64,000 bases of DNA from positions 15,031,501 through 15,095,500 of the forward strand of contig NC_061781.1 of NCBI RefSeq assembly GCF_022458985.1. Reading direction: 5' to 3'. Positions 24,901 to 39,900 of this stretch are shown here, piece by piece (the first letter of the stretch is position 1; the number at the start of each line of letters is the position of its first letter). The notes beneath the pieces are model-generated. The model had not been told where the DNA came from. It did no database searches and worked only from the letters and a program-made list of their open reading frames with translations. Source of the DNA: Mugil cephalus (lineage: Eukaryota; Chordata; Actinopteri; Mugiliformes; Mugilidae). The position numbers were made by a program, and so were the translations under genes.

Positions 24901-27900
24901 ACCTTTTGCGATATGATTGTTTTGAACGGCGAGGCGTGTGTAGCTAATGAAGTTGAGCCCTCACACTTCCCCATTTTCGCAGGGCCGCTCAAAGGAGGGG
25001 CTACCCTCAGTGGAGATACACGACCTCATTATTAGACGGGCCTGTTCGCCTGGTCGTTAGATTAAACAAGCTGCCGACTCCTTTTGTTAGATGTCCCGCA
25101 AAGCAAGGTCAGCTGTTGTGAGGCACGCCCAGAGAGCTTCTTGAAGGTTGCTGCATGACATCGTACAGGACGGCATGCGGAGACACTTGTGCATTTTAAG
25201 TTGCGTGTGTTTTAAAGCCTCTGTTGCTACTGATTCAAGTGTGAAATTAAAAATCTGACCTAGTTACTGACAGAAAAAAACAGTATGCTACGTGACATTT
25301 GGTGATATTTCTCCAGAGGACAGACAGCGTTAACACTTGTTAACACAGTGTGCAAGTGTGGATTTGTGTATAGTTCCTTTCTGTCTTGACATTTACATTT
25401 CTTTCTCTATTTCATCACAGCTAAATGCACGTGCAGCCTCCATTTGGGACAAATTCTTGATTGAAAATAAATAAATAAATAAAGAAGGTTAAAGTTTTTA
25501 AATGATGATAATGCACATACACATTAGCATGCCTGTGTGGGAGTAGTTTGATCGACTGCTCTTGACACCGGCCTGGCCATCTTCGAAGGAGAACAATCTC
25601 ACAAATGTTTTTCGTGTATACGGACTATGGTGAAGGAGCAGATGGGCTGATGGAGACTTCAGTTGAGATGCTCTGTGCAACCAGAATCAGATGGAGGAAG
25701 AGAGGAAGAGGGATGCACAATGAACAATGACATGATTGTCTTGATGGGTTGAAACCTGCCAATCACATTATTATAGGACTAGAAAAAAAAGTTGTCAGTA
25801 AAAAACTAAATTCTGGAAAATGTATCACGTCTGTTACTCTGTTCTTGACATTATTCTGACATGGAGAGCGTGGCCCCCCTGCCTCCCAGTGTCTCCTCTA
25901 CATTGGCGAAGGTGTAATGTCTCACCTGTCCCTGCGTGACCCTGCCGTCCCTCTACTCCAGAAGCGTCACTTTGATTTACAAACCGACTGGGAGCAGAAA
26001 GAGCATAGTCAGTAAAAAGCTAATGGAGTGGAAACGCTGAGAGAGCAGGAGGAATTTCAATGGGGCGCTATATTTTCTTTTTAAAAAAAAGTGGTGGTAC
26101 AGGGTGAAGAGAAAGAAAATACGTGTTTTTTGTGATGAAAACAGTCACAACATCAAATGTGTCTCCAGTTTTTTTTTTTTTTTTTTTTTTACCTTATTCT
26201 GAAGGAGTGAGTGAAAAGACTCCTGACGGGCCTCTGTGTTTTTCTCCTTTTGTAGGAGGCAGACAGCTGGGAAATAATTGAGGGGCTGAAAATCGGTCAG
26301 AGCAACGTCCAAAGGCCTGACAAACACGAGGGTTTTATGTTGAAGAAGCGGAAATGGCCCCTGAAAGGCTGGCACAAGGTAAGATCCACGGGCAAAGGGA
26401 GGTACAGAAGGTTTTGTTGACATGAAAAAGACTTTAAAGCGCAGTCGCTTCCCGAATGTTAAACAACTTGCTCTTTAATAAAGTGTTGTTTGTAAGAAAT
26501 ACTCCCTTTGGTGCACATTGCTTCACCCTCTTACCTCCTCTCACACTGGATGCTTACTATACGTTCAGTACTTTTGACTTCAGCTTGAGTGTTTTTCTCT
26601 TCAGAGGCTCTTTCCTTAAAGTAATTGAACTCATAGTGCTTCTGAATACATACATACCCTTGAAAAGAATCAGCTGCAGATGACTTTGCTTTTATGTGAA
26701 ATTTATAGAAATGATAGAGCCGTTATGATATATAGTCAATGTCCTTGTTGTTATTTAACCGACACATTACTTTTGTGTTTATTCTTTCCGGCAGCGTTTT
26801 TTTGTTCTGGACAATGGTATCCTGAAGTACTCCAAGTCCCCCATTGATGTAAGTAACCCTGACTATAACCCACGGGTAGAAGCAGAGCAGCCTGGCCTGA
26901 CATCAGCTCGGCTTGGCAATGAGTCAGCAGAAACATCTGCAGCATGGGTCACGATGTTCAGAGTCGGCACGACATGTCACTTCTCGACAAAGCTAAAACT
27001 TTACTGACAAAACGGAAATGTATTGTTGTAACACGCGAACGAAGAAACCGGAGACTCCTGGACTTCCGTCATTTATGTGAATTATCATTATCCTCAGATC
27101 CAAAAGGGAAAGCTTCACGGCAGCATCGACGTAGGCCTCTCCGTCATGTCCATCAAGAAGAGAGCCCGTCGCATCGACCTGGACACTGAGGAGCATATCT
27201 ATCACCTGAAGGTAATGCTCATGACGCGTCAGTATTTGTGCATGAGTGAGTAGGAGGTCAGCAGACTTGAAAGCTCATCGTCCTCTTTGCCTTCAGGTCA
27301 AATCTCAAGACATCTTTGATGCCTGGGTGTCGAAGCTGCGTCATCACCGGCTTTATCGACAGAACGAGATTGTGCGGTCTCCCCGGGAGGCCACCATGCG
27401 GACGTTTCCTCCCTCAGCTGCCATAGAGTCTCCCCAGCCGGCCCCAACCGTGGTCCTTGAAGCCAAGGTGGGCTCCCTTAGAGTGAAATCAATAGAAAGA
27501 CACCTCTGTTGATATTAGCTTAGGATAGCAGAAATACTGGAGGCAGCTCAGACTACAGCCTACGGGGAGTAGGCCGGAAGTGCAAGTGCTGAAATAATAA
27601 TTTTTACGACCTGGTTCAACAAACAGTTGCCATTGGCTAATTATACTGATCGGCCACAACATTAAAACCACTGTCAAGAGAATAAAATAACATTGACCGT
27701 CTTGTGACATTACAATGTTCTGCTGGGAAACGCTTGGACCTGGCATTGAATGTTACTTAGACATGCAGTGACTCTCCATAATAGCAGCAGCCATCCCCGG
27801 CCTGACACACACACACACACAAAAATGGTTTAGGAACAACTTAAAAAGTGTGAAAAACAGCACAAAATGTTGACCTGACCTCCACATTCACCACATCCCA

Positions 27901-30900
27901 AACCGATCAAGCTTGATCAGGGTATCTGCCGGGTCTTAAAAAGTCTGAAAAAGTCTAAAAGCCAATTATTTGAATTTAAATTTTCTTATAATCTCATAAA
28001 ATGTCTTAAATACGATCTTGAATGGTCTTAAAAATGTATTGACGTTACTTTTACGTAAACTAAATGTGAATTCATCAAGCACAACCAGCTAGCTAGTGTG
28101 CTGTGTGTGCGCCGCGTTGTGTTGGAGTGGAGCATAGCAGCGGGAAAAAGTTGACGGAACCCCACAGCATCACTTAAGTTTTCTTTGGCCAAGCTGTGCT
28201 AATAAAACACTTACTAACAAGTAAGTTACTAACGAGCTAACAGGCTAACTGCTCAGACATTGAGCTGAATATTATCCTTAACATTATAAGCTGTTGCCGT
28301 ACAGTAACGCTGGTGATGCATTTAAAGCTGTGGTTGCTAGCAGCGCCGTGACTGAGCAGCGGCTAATCAGTTAACGCTGAGTTCTGAACAAATGTTAGTT
28401 CACAATAGAGAGGTTTCTTTTGTTCTTAAGTTAGGTCAAGCATTTTGTATTCCGATGCGTAATTCCGGACCTCCTTTTTGGTAGTGTGGATGTGAAATGG
28501 GTCGTAAGTTGTATTCATTATGGTCTTAAAAAAGTCTTAAATTTGACTTGTTGAAACCTGCGGAGACCCTGTTGATCCACTTAGGCCCCGCCCCTCAACC
28601 CACAGGACCATGTTTAGAGGCCTATACAATATCAAGAAGGCGGTCATAATGTTATGCCTGATTGGTGTATGTTGTATGTTCAAAGTTATGCTGGTGGTTA
28701 GTCAGAATCTATCACTGTAAAGATCAAAACATCTGAGAAGGTTGATCCATCTTTACGTCAGTATTAGAGCTAGACAGGATCTGTTCAAAAGTGACAACAT
28801 TTACAAATCCGCCATCCCCTGGGCCAAACATTTTATTGTTTATTTATTGTGCATTGATTTTATACATCTTAAACTAACAAGATGTGACTTGTTAATTAAG
28901 GAGCTTCATTCCGACAGAGCCGGACGGCTTGCTCTTTCACTCTTTGCAGTCAGATTTTCTCCTCGGGCTCTCTGCAGCCTTCCATTATTTATTCAAGAAC
29001 AGTATCTCATGGGTATCGAGAGGCTGCATCGTTGTGTTTTTAGTGGAATTGGGGATAGTGAGCCAGAATATCATCCGGAGGAGGACCTGTAAAATCCACT
29101 CAGCGTTCACAATAATAACAACAGACTTTATGGACGGACGTGATCGTGTCTGACTGCGCCGCTGTCATCGAACAGTTTCCGTATCACTCTTTAACGTGGT
29201 ATGAAAAACTGGTTCCACTTTGCAGTGTTCCCAGTAGCCGTAGATATGTCCCCTGCATTGTGTGGCTAATTGTTAGACTAATGGATGCGGATTGCAGACA
29301 GATATCTGCCTAATGCAGTAAAACTGATTGGACAGGTAATTGTATCCAGGCCATTAGGATAACAAGTAGGCTTGTTTGTCTTAACTGCCTCCAGTGTTGG
29401 ATGTCCCCGTCCCTGTCGGTGTGTTTGAAGTGTGTGTAAATGCGACGATGGTGCCAGAGCAGCTCCCCCTGGGAGCGGTGCTCCGTGCCACGTGGACACC
29501 ATTAGAGGTAGGATTTGGATTGAGAGCATCTGGCTAAAGCTTGATGAGCTCTCCCAGAAGGACGGCATTAAATGGAAAACTCAAACACTGCTAGACTCAA
29601 AAGACTCAGCAAGAAGATGGTCAAGGGTTTCCTGCTAATACAAAAGCATGGACCGTCCCCGTCATTTTCCCTTCTCTCTGTCGTCAAAGGTATAATTTAA
29701 TAGCCAAGCTCCTTCAAACTGTTGGCTCAGAGCTGGTAAGTGCTCCATTTTTAGCTGCTGAACAGATTCACTGCAGGTGGGTCAAGCGCCTCGGGTCAAG
29801 GACAGCAAAGATCTGTGAAGCATAAGGAAACCATTCAAGTGCCCGTGAGGGTTTTTGAAACAGAATAGTAATTAACTGTGATGAAGGTGTTTCTAAACCG
29901 TAGCTGTTATTTTTATCATTTAAAAATCTTTGCAATATTAGCAATGGCTCATTTAGGATGGTTAAATAATGTACACTCACTGGCCACTTTATTAGGTACA
30001 CCTGTTCAGTTGCTTGTTAACACAAATAGCTAATCAGCTAATCACATGACTGCCATTCAACGCATTTAGGCATGTAGAGGTGATCAAGACGACTTGACTG
30101 ATGTTCAAAGTGAGCATCAGAACAACGAGTTCACTGTACTCCAGTGGCCTCCACAGTCACCAGATCCCAATCCAGTAGAGCACCTTTGGGATATGGTGCA
30201 CCTGTGGTAGTGAGTTTCAGTTGCCTCGTGGCCCGGTACCACATCAAAAATGACAATATCATCATCGGTATCCATTGTGCCGCTCCTAACAAGTTCAACA
30301 GCTCTGACATGAAGTCATTACAAAACAACCAATCTCACACCCTGTCTCCTCTCAGCTACCGCAGGCTAAGCCGAGCAGCCTGCCATGGCAGCCGCCGGCA
30401 CCCAGCAGCGGCAGCAACAACAGCCTCCCCGCGTCCTATAGTAACGGACAGAGCAAGGTGGTTGCCTGGCTGCAGGAGTCAGAGGAGATGGACAAGTGCG
30501 CGGAGGGTGAGTGCAGTTTTTCTCCCGATCCTGCGAACAAATCTGATTTCACAAAGGAGTGGATTAAATCAGGCCGCCGGGCCTCGCAGATAAATCCTCC
30601 AGGGGTGGATCAGTGACTGTTTCGCGACGCATAAAGCTGAATGTGTTTGTGAGCGCGTGGGTGTGAATTTTTTATTTTCAGAACTCGCGCGTTGCCAGTC
30701 CAACCTGACCGAGCTCAGCCGCCTGTTGCAGAGTCTGGAGATTTTACAGAGGACGCAGTCGGCGCCCAACTTCATAGACATGCAGGTAAAACACGCGCAT
30801 ACGCGAAGATGCGCATGACACGAGCATATGCTGAACACCTGCTGCTGCTCTAACCGACCTGATTCATTGTTTAGTTTGCGTTACCATTTTGTTTTTTTTT

Positions 30901-33900
30901 GGCTGAGACACACTTTTGACAGCACATGATCCATATTGTGTGTGGTGTCCTTTTTTTTTTTTTTTTTAAATCATTTCACTGCTATGTGTGTGTTTGCTTT
31001 TTGTGTGTTGTGTTTGTCCTATTAACCACACTTTGCATATTCTGACCCACGTGTGCCGCAAAGACCAATTGCGTAGAGTTGTCAAAGAAAGAAAAGCGCT
31101 TGAACAGAAGATGGAGAACAAAAAGTGTCGGCAAAGATGCAAAATTCCAGCTTCAGGTACATGCTTCTCTTCAGACCTCTACTTACACACACACACAGAA
31201 TCCGGGCTGGGATGTTTACATACACTATGTGCTATTCTGAGTAACTCTGACGCAGCTGAGTCTTCAGTCATTTTATAAATTAAAAATGACTGGTAAACTT
31301 TTAATGCTGTTACTACACATCTTTAGTTTTTAGCATCATTTGCATCCAGAAGCGGTAAGAATTGTGTGTCAGTGGTTGCAAAGACCCTGTTTTGATTTGT
31401 GAATGTCTCGTCAAAGGACAGAGACAAATTGTGATAATACACATACACAAGCAGAACAAATTAGTGTTTCCCCCTCTCTCTCTCCTCTCTTGGTTCATTT
31501 TTCTTTCTTGTTCTTTAGTCTGCAGCGGGCACTCAATTAGTGTTGTGTGTCATGGCCATACCTTTGGCTAATTGACCCTAATTTTGCATAATGTATTAAT
31601 CCTGCTGAAATAACTGCCTGTGCTTCCATGTGCCTTTATGGACTTAATTAAACTACCCCTGAACTGTTATGTACCAGATTATTGATAAAAAAAATTAATG
31701 GTCTTCCTTTTGGTCACATTTCCAGAAAAGCAAGACAGAGCGGAGGACTGAACAGAATGAAAATACGTTTTTGTGCCATTAAGGCCAGGGAGAATAAAAA
31801 CAGACGAAGGCAATTTATTCAATATGAAATTAGCTGATATTTCTGTTTTCTGTATTTATTTACATTTGTATTACTTTCCCTGTTGATTTACTCTCCCACT
31901 GAAATGTCTGTTTTAGTATTTATAAAAGCATTTTTGCTTGGATGTCAGCAGACACTTATTATTTCCAGGGGACTAAAACAAAAATGTGCTGCTGCTGCTC
32001 CTCGGTGTGTCAGTCTTGGAAGAGTGTGAACTGTGCAGTTGTGATGTAACATTCAGAGCTAACTTCTGTGTGTCCTGTTGAGCCGCCGTTCCCGGTCCTC
32101 AGTAATGGCGCTGGCTGTCACACGCCACACATCAGCACCGTCCTGCCTCTTTGCTGATTGACAGTGGTCTTGTACGGATGTGATCTCTCTCCAGGTCCCT
32201 CTTTCTGCCAGCATGTCGCCTGTCCGCCTCCACTCCTCCAACCCCAACCTGTGTGCGGAGCTGGCCGACTTTCAGCCCCCGGTTTCCCGCTTGACGGACA
32301 GCGTGGAGTGCGCGAGCGACTACATTAAACTTCAGGAGGAATTTTGCACCATTGCCCAGAAAGGTAACCAGGAATCGTATTTGACTGAGCTGAGATCTTA
32401 TTCTCAGTGTATAGTCACAGTGGGAACTTCACATTATATGTCTTAGTTATGAAATCTTTATGAACAGTTGGGTGGAAGTCGCAGGATGAGAAATCGAGAC
32501 CTCGAATGGTCACAGGTTTCTAACGAAAGCCCAGGTTGAAAAGAGATTTTGAAACATATGCTCACTTCCATGACATTTTTCACGCAGTTTTAACCTACGC
32601 TCCACACTTGAAGTGTCAATCTAAGCCTCCTGCACACAATAGGACCTGCCCCTAATACTGCTGAGCCAAGTATGAGGCCGTTTATTACACGCTGACTGTG
32701 TCAGGTTACGGGAGCCTTTTCAGTCCCCAGGTAAATTCCCAGAGGCATGTTGCAATATTAGCAGAGGAGAAGCTAATAGCGCAGCTCGCTACCATCAGGC
32801 AACTACTGAGGCCAAAATGGCCTAATGTTGAATGCAGAATAATGATGTTTATTTATAATTTGCACTAGGCCGAGTTTAATATAGAACACATATAGTAGGT
32901 AGGGGGTCCCTACTTAATCCCTCCATCAGTTTGGGGCTCCTTGGCCTGAAAAACGTTGAAGATCCCTAGTTTAAGTGTTGGCATTTAAGGTTGGCAGACT
33001 TTTCTTTTTTTTTTTTATTATTTGCTTTGAAAATTGAATCTTGAGTGTTTGGGTTTTATCCTGGCAGTCGAACAAAACAAACTGTTTCACGATAGACGAC
33101 GTATTTTTCATTATTTAAAGACTTTCTTTGACTAAACAATCTTTCAGTCTGAAAAATAATGAAAAGCTCAAGCTGCAGCTTTTAGTTATAATTCTCAAAA
33201 CAATCAGTTCAATCATTCACACAGCGAAGTGTTTAATTTGGCCTCTGGCAGGGCATCACTCATTGGAGGCATTTAGGTAATCAACCAGCATATCACAGCC
33301 ACCTTTAGAGTGAGCAAAGAAAATGATCCTATCCTCCTATTCACTTCCTTAATATGCTGCTGTCCAGTTAAACTAATGTCCACTTTTATACTGTCATCCT
33401 GTGACACGACTCCCCTTTTAGTGAAGAGTTAACAGTGGTTTTCTGGAATGTTTTTCATGATGATAAATAGACAACATTTGCTAGAGAAATCTTTAATTAT
33501 TTCTCATGTTTGATTCATGTTTGGTCACCCTGGCTAAGTTAGTGCACACCATGTAACAAATTAAATAAAAAAAAAACACAAGTTCAGTAAAGCGGACTGT
33601 GGCAGCACTTGAAAATATGTGTGAAAGTGCAGAGCGATGCGTCGACTGTGCTGTTTTGAGAAAACTATGACTGAAAGTGAGAATTTCACGTTGTCCTCCG
33701 AGGGTGAAGATTTTCCATTCAGACGGGAAGTAGCCGAGGAAGATTTTGAAGTGGTGCACAGTCGAGTAAAAGCCTCTTTTCCTTTGTGTCGCTCCACAGT
33801 GCACTCTCTGCTGAAGTCGGCCTTCAACACCGTGGCCATAGAGAAAGAAAAGATCAAACAGATCCTGTCTGAGCAGGAACAGTCAGACCAGTCCACTCAG

Positions 33901-36900
33901 ATCAACTCTCTCAGGAAGTCTCTGTCACAGGTAATGAGCCGTTTTCCAGCCACTCCACACGATGCCTCTTTCCTCCTCCTCCTCCTCCTCCTCCTCCTGT
34001 TAGTTAAATTGTTCGTCAGACATATCTCACTGCTCATATTGTAAAGGCTAATTATGATGCAATTCTAACATATCATAATCTGCACTGACCGGGCAAATTG
34101 CTGCAGTAATTTGACCGATGTGTCTTCAAAGCTTAGCTCATTTAGCAGCCGTCGTGTTGCGAGATGCGCTCGTGTCGACGAGCTGTTTGCATGAAAAGCA
34201 CGAGCTACAGTTTATTTCCAAACAGTCACAGTAATCACAATTAAAAAGGATGATGTGTGGAGATGAGAGTCAGAGGCAAGTGAGTCGTGAAAGTCTTTTT
34301 CCCATATTAATTGGCGAGCGGGAGAAATGTGCAGTGCAGTTCATTAACTCCTCTCCTTGGGGCTGTCTCTCTGCACTGTGATTTAATTGGGCCGCTCCTC
34401 TGCTAACAGTTGACACTGCTTCAATGAAATGTTTCACTTGCTGCTTTATCTCCGTTCTGTTCCTAATTCCCAACGCTTGCGTGACGTGACGCTTCTCACA
34501 AGCGGGAGGTCAGGTTTTTTGTCACAAAGCTCTGCAGGAGGTTGATAATCAGGAGTTGTGGTCTCTATAGCGACGGGTGCCGTTTGGTCCCAGCAGGACA
34601 CCACAGGGGGATATATAATAACTTTATTTATTTTGTCTCGTGTAATATATGCATGCAGTTAAACTTACAGCTGCGAACGCTCATATGGAGAACAAACCGT
34701 ACGTTGTGGTTAGTCGATTATTCACTAAGCTCAACCCCAATTTTGGGAGTTTATCACCTAATTTGTTTGAAACGTATGGTACAGAAGTTGGTGATTAGAG
34801 ATAACCAAAACAGTGAGGTGAAGATACTGAACTTCTCCATGAGGCTGACTGTGCATAACTCGCGGCTAATTCACAAACAGTCCCAAGCGAGGAGTCCCAC
34901 TTATTTTTTTGTTTTTTTTATCACGTGCAACTTAACGTTGTTGCACCAGGCCGTGCACACGTGTGTTTTTCTTGCAAAGGTGGATGTTTTAACCGAGGCG
35001 TCCGTCGGCCTAGTTTTTCAGCCCCCGAGGTGACCGCTCAGCAGTAAACCTTTACAGGGCTCCAGACTGACTTGGCCCCTTCACTGAAAGTTGTGCAAGA
35101 AGGAAATTTAGGAGCACAGTTTAATTTCACCTGCAACACAGTTATTCACATTTCTTGACTTTTTCAAAATGAAATAAACAAAACGCATATCAACACATGC
35201 AGGTCACATGAATGAGTAACAGATAGAATAGTAGTATTCCCCTGGTCCCTGCCACAGCCAGTTTAAATCAGGTTTAGGTAATCATCCAAAATAAAATTAA
35301 ATATTTTATAAGTAAATATTTTTTTGTGCATCGCAACCAGAAACTTCTCATTTTAATTAATGCTCATTCCAGCTGTGTAGGTGATTGTCTTTGGATGTGA
35401 ACACACTGTACGGCCTCATTTGAGAGCGTTTTTGTTGTTGCTGCCTTCTCAGGCCCTGTCCCAAAACGCAGAACTTCGAACTCGACTCAACCGCATCCAC
35501 TCCGAATCAGTCCTCAACGAACAAGTTGTCAGTGTGAACATTATCTCCACACCTGACGAGGTGGGTCACTGCTGTCAGTCGCTGTCACTGGCCGAGCTAA
35601 TTTCTCATTCTGTGATGATGATGAAGCAGCAGCAGCTTCCCGAGGCTGCTCAGGTCGTCGCGGCCGTGTGCTTCCTGCGTTTGTCGCTTGCATTATTGAT
35701 TCCAGTCCTTATAGATTGATGGTCTTCCCTGTACGGCCTGGCATGCGAGCTTAAAGCATCATTATTCTATGCAGAACCTGACATCAAGGTTAATGGAAAA
35801 AAATGACTAATTAGAAACGGATGGGAGCTTGCCCTTTGGCAAGGATACACGTGCTGCAAAATGAAGTCTCTGCTGTCTTCTGATGCTGTTTTGTGTTTGT
35901 CCGGGTGTGTGTTTTCGCTTCCTAGACCTGTCGTCATAGCAAGAAACAGTGAACGTCTCTTGTCTGTGCTTGTGTTTGCCTGCAGGCCGGGGAACAGATG
36001 GGGATCCCTCTGACTCAGCAGGCCTCTAATGAGAGCCGACTCTCCATGTCAGAGTCTGTCTCTGAGTTCTTTGATGCCCAGGAAGTGCTTCTGTCAGCCA
36101 GCTCGTCGGAGAACGAGGTAAAGCGGGGCAGCTGAAGGTCGGCTGTTTGGGGCTACAAGGATCGGGTTGTAATGGATCGAAGGGTGGAGGGGAGAGGGGG
36201 GGTCAAAGTGACGCTGCATCTGGAAAGCCAGAAAAACAGAGTTCATAAGCAATTAATGAGGGCAGAAACATTTATTTATTTATTTTAAAGAGTAATGTGT
36301 CACTTGAAACAACCAGTTTAACTCCCACAAACCAAATGTACTGTGTAAGGTCTCCACAGAGCTTTTAACCATTGTAGTTCCCCAGACTTGCATTGATCCA
36401 CGTTGACAGATTACTCACCAAGCAAATACATCTTCCCCCTTTATCCAGTAGCTCCAGTGCCAGGTCCATTCATATCGCTGCTGGCCAAAGCCTTACCAGC
36501 TGCTGGCGGCCACTCTGATGATGGCGTCAGTGGCCTCGTTGCTTCGGCTATATATAAAGAATGAAAATGCTGCAGTGTCTCGTGATTACTGCAGTCAGTG
36601 GGACAGATCGCCGGCGACTGCTGCAGTTTGTTAGCCAGTGGCGAACTGCAGCGACTCTACGCCGAGTCCCTCTGCTGTTCTGATCAGTTGCCGCCCGGCT
36701 GTGCTCTGCTGCACTGACTCACTCCTCTCTGTACCTGTTCCCCCTCGCAGGGCTCAGACGATGAGTCATACGTCAGCGACGTGAGTGATAACATTTCCGA
36801 GGACAACGCCAGTGTGACCGATAACGTCTCGAGACAAAGTAGGTCCAATCCTGCACCGTCACAAGCGTCTGTGCTACTGTGCAGGGGGGAAAGAAAAAAA

Positions 36901-39900
36901 AAAAAAAAACTCATCCAAAATTAATAAAGCAGAGGATTTCTCTCAGTGCATCAGCTGTGCTTCCTCTACAGCGACACACACACACGCAGAGGCACACACT
37001 TGTGGCGGCAAGCTCGTTTATCAGTGTTGCCAGGGCGGTTGACTTTGCAGTGTTGCTCCGTGCCAAGGGCTTTTCTCAGGCCTTATGAAAGCTATCTGTG
37101 TGAGGCTGGATGGGATCTCCCCCCTCCATCTTTGTCACACACTACACGCGGAAAAAGAGAGGGTGGACCATATAGCACAGCACGGACATGAAAATGCTCC
37201 TCTAGTCTGAAAGTTTCAACAAGAGCTGGAAGCAACGACTGAGAATGAAAGAAAGCATTGAAAAGTACATGCTTCCTTCTATTGTAATTTTAATATATTT
37301 GCACTGTAACATGGCAATAATGATGTGTCTCAGTCAGTATCAGTAGACATTATACAAATTTCCACATCACACCTTTATTCCAGTCTCCTTACACTCACAC
37401 CACTCTGATCGCTTTTTAGACTATGTCACTGACATTGTCATCATGCACAGAATATAAGCCTGGTCCTACTTGACTGATCTTTAATTGCCACTGTATCTTT
37501 TATTGATATTACTGTTTACTATTGGCTATTTTACTCTCATCTAGTTATTGCAGCTCTTAATGACTCCTTTGTCTCGCAAAGGAAATCCAAAGAGATCCCT
37601 CTAAACAAGAAATTCTAAAGAAAAACCTGAAGATGACACTATGTAAAACAATGTCGCATTGCAAGAAGGAGGCAAACATTTCACACAGTCTGAAGGGATA
37701 AACCCGCGTACTGTTTTCTGCGTAATAATAATGAGTTTAATGGTTCAATCCATCGTGTTTCTGTTTAATCTACCGTTTACTTTTGCAGAAGGAATTTCTC
37801 TTTTCTTAATAATGATTAAACAATAATTTCTCATTGTCCTCAGATAATCTTCTGCTAATCTATTCATTGTTGAAGCTTCCCTGTTGTTCCCCGCTCGATT
37901 AGATTTGCTGTAAATTTGTTGATTTCAATATAGCACCACACTTAAAAATATCCTTTTTTTTTACAGTGGCCAATGGAGATTTTGCCGGCAGCGCCTTCCG
38001 TAACGGGCGGCGCACCTGCCTGCCGGCGCCCTGTCCAGACACCAGCAACATCAACCTCTGGAACATCTTGAGGAACAACATCGGCAAGGACCTGTCCAAA
38101 GTGTCCATGCCTGTGGAGCTCAACGAGCCCCTCAACACCCTGCAGCGTATGTGTGAAGAGCTGGAGTACAGCGAGCTGCTGGACAAGGCCGCTGAGACCG
38201 AGGACCCGTTTGAGCGAATGGTAACGTAGCTGCCGGCTACAGATGCCGTGTTGTGTTAAATGTTTATCAGTTCAGAGCATTTGTGACCCTTCACTGAGCG
38301 TTTACGCTGTTTTTTTCTTCTGTAAAGTAAAGGAGTTGGATTTCAGACACACACGTTAAAATCCGGCTATATTGAAGTAAATTTTTCCGTGTGTGAGGTC
38401 ACGCTGCAAAGTCACAAAAAAAAAAAAGGTCTGTCACTAAAAGGCGCGTCGGTGGCGGATCCTCCTATTTTTATCTGTCTACTGTCCCTCTGACAGTGTT
38501 CGATGCATACTAATGATTGGATTATTCGCGGCTGTTCTTTTGAGCCACCTAATCCCCTCTTCTTCTTTTTTATGTTGCTTTGACTCTGGCAGGTTCTCGT
38601 CGCTGCTTTCGCTGTCTCAGGCTACTCATCCACATATTACAGAGCAGGAAGTAAGCCATTCAACCCGCTGCTCGGAGAGACTTACGAATGTATTCGAGAA
38701 GACAAGGGCTTCTGTTTTTTCTCAGAGCAGGTAAATATTCAGTACTCTCATGTATACTATATAAAGCCATGAGCCAATACATTGAAAATTCACTGATGGG
38801 CAGTAAGTAAATAACACTGATCATCTCGACAGTTTAATGTTCTGCTGGGAAACTTTGGGATCTGGCATTCATGTGAATGTTACTTAGACACGTACCACCC
38901 ACCTAGACCAGACCAGACCAGACCAGACCAGACACCCCCACCCCCACAGCAATGAGCAGGATGCAGCCTGAAAAAGGCACTAAATCAAGGTTTAAGAACG
39001 ACTAAAAAACATGAAAAATAACACGACCCGACCTCCAAATTCAACATCCTGTTACCAGACACCACAGGACACTCAGATGTTCATTCAGTCGCTGATGTGA
39101 CTGATTTTTGCTGGGGAAAGTGTGTCTAGACTCTGTTCGCTGGGAGCAGGCTACATGGCTGGTTGTAGGACTATCCTATTTCTTTCCTTGTATCGGGCAA
39201 CCTCATTGACTATGTATCTAAATCAAAGCTAAAACAAAGACTGGACCTGATTGGGATTTCTTGAAGACTCATTTAAGTGTTTTTTTCAATTATAGAATAT
39301 GAAATGAACAGTTGTCACTGTTTTAGTCGAGTTTACATACATTTATTGAATACATGGACTGCTTTTCTTACCCACTGTGGGGTTCCCATCCCTTAGATTT
39401 GCTGAATGAAACATGTTTTGATTGATCAAGTAACTGTTTCTTCTCTAAAGTGTAAAGAAAATTGTGAAAAACGCTACATTACAGCTAAATCCGTTTCCGT
39501 GCGCATATATGCCAGAGAGAAAACCAACCAAATCTTCACAGCAACTTATCAATTATCAAATGTGTCGCTTGAAAAACAACAGCTGTTTTTGATGTGATGT
39601 TTTCTCAAAGGTGAGCCACCACCCTCCCGTCTCCGCCTGCCACTGTGAGTCTAAGAACTTCACCTTCTGGCAAGGTAGGTTCCCTGGCTAATTAGAGAGA
39701 GCTTTTCCTCATGGGAGCAGCAGACATGAGGCAGTAGGACTCAATTAGGATTCTTGGAATAAACCTAGACTCTATTTGCTTTACTGTGAGATGAAAAAAA
39801 TGCAAACTTGATGTTTTTTTTTTTTTTTGCAGATGTGAGATGGAAAAACAAATTCTGGGGAAAATCAATGGAGATTTTACCAATCGGAACCGTAAATCTC

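Larger units (their letters stand above)
16089..26255 (+). other. osbpl6 intron 1 of the coding region (10.2 kb)
   Basis: This is the largest coding intron. It carries two inverted copies of one repeat family (17275-17735 and 24008-24850), a LINE-tail-like fragment near 20520 and an unexplained antisense open frame (23302-23799). A human ORP6 segment beginning SIHILE that follows the matching exon was searched for and not found. The flanking phases (0/0) allow it to be skipped. Confidence 0.6.

Noticed and set aside
34542-35033. 163-codon plus-strand open frame
   Set aside because: Inside an osbpl6 intron, no recognisable domain, hydrophobic patchwork typical of AT-rich chance frames, no splice or start support.
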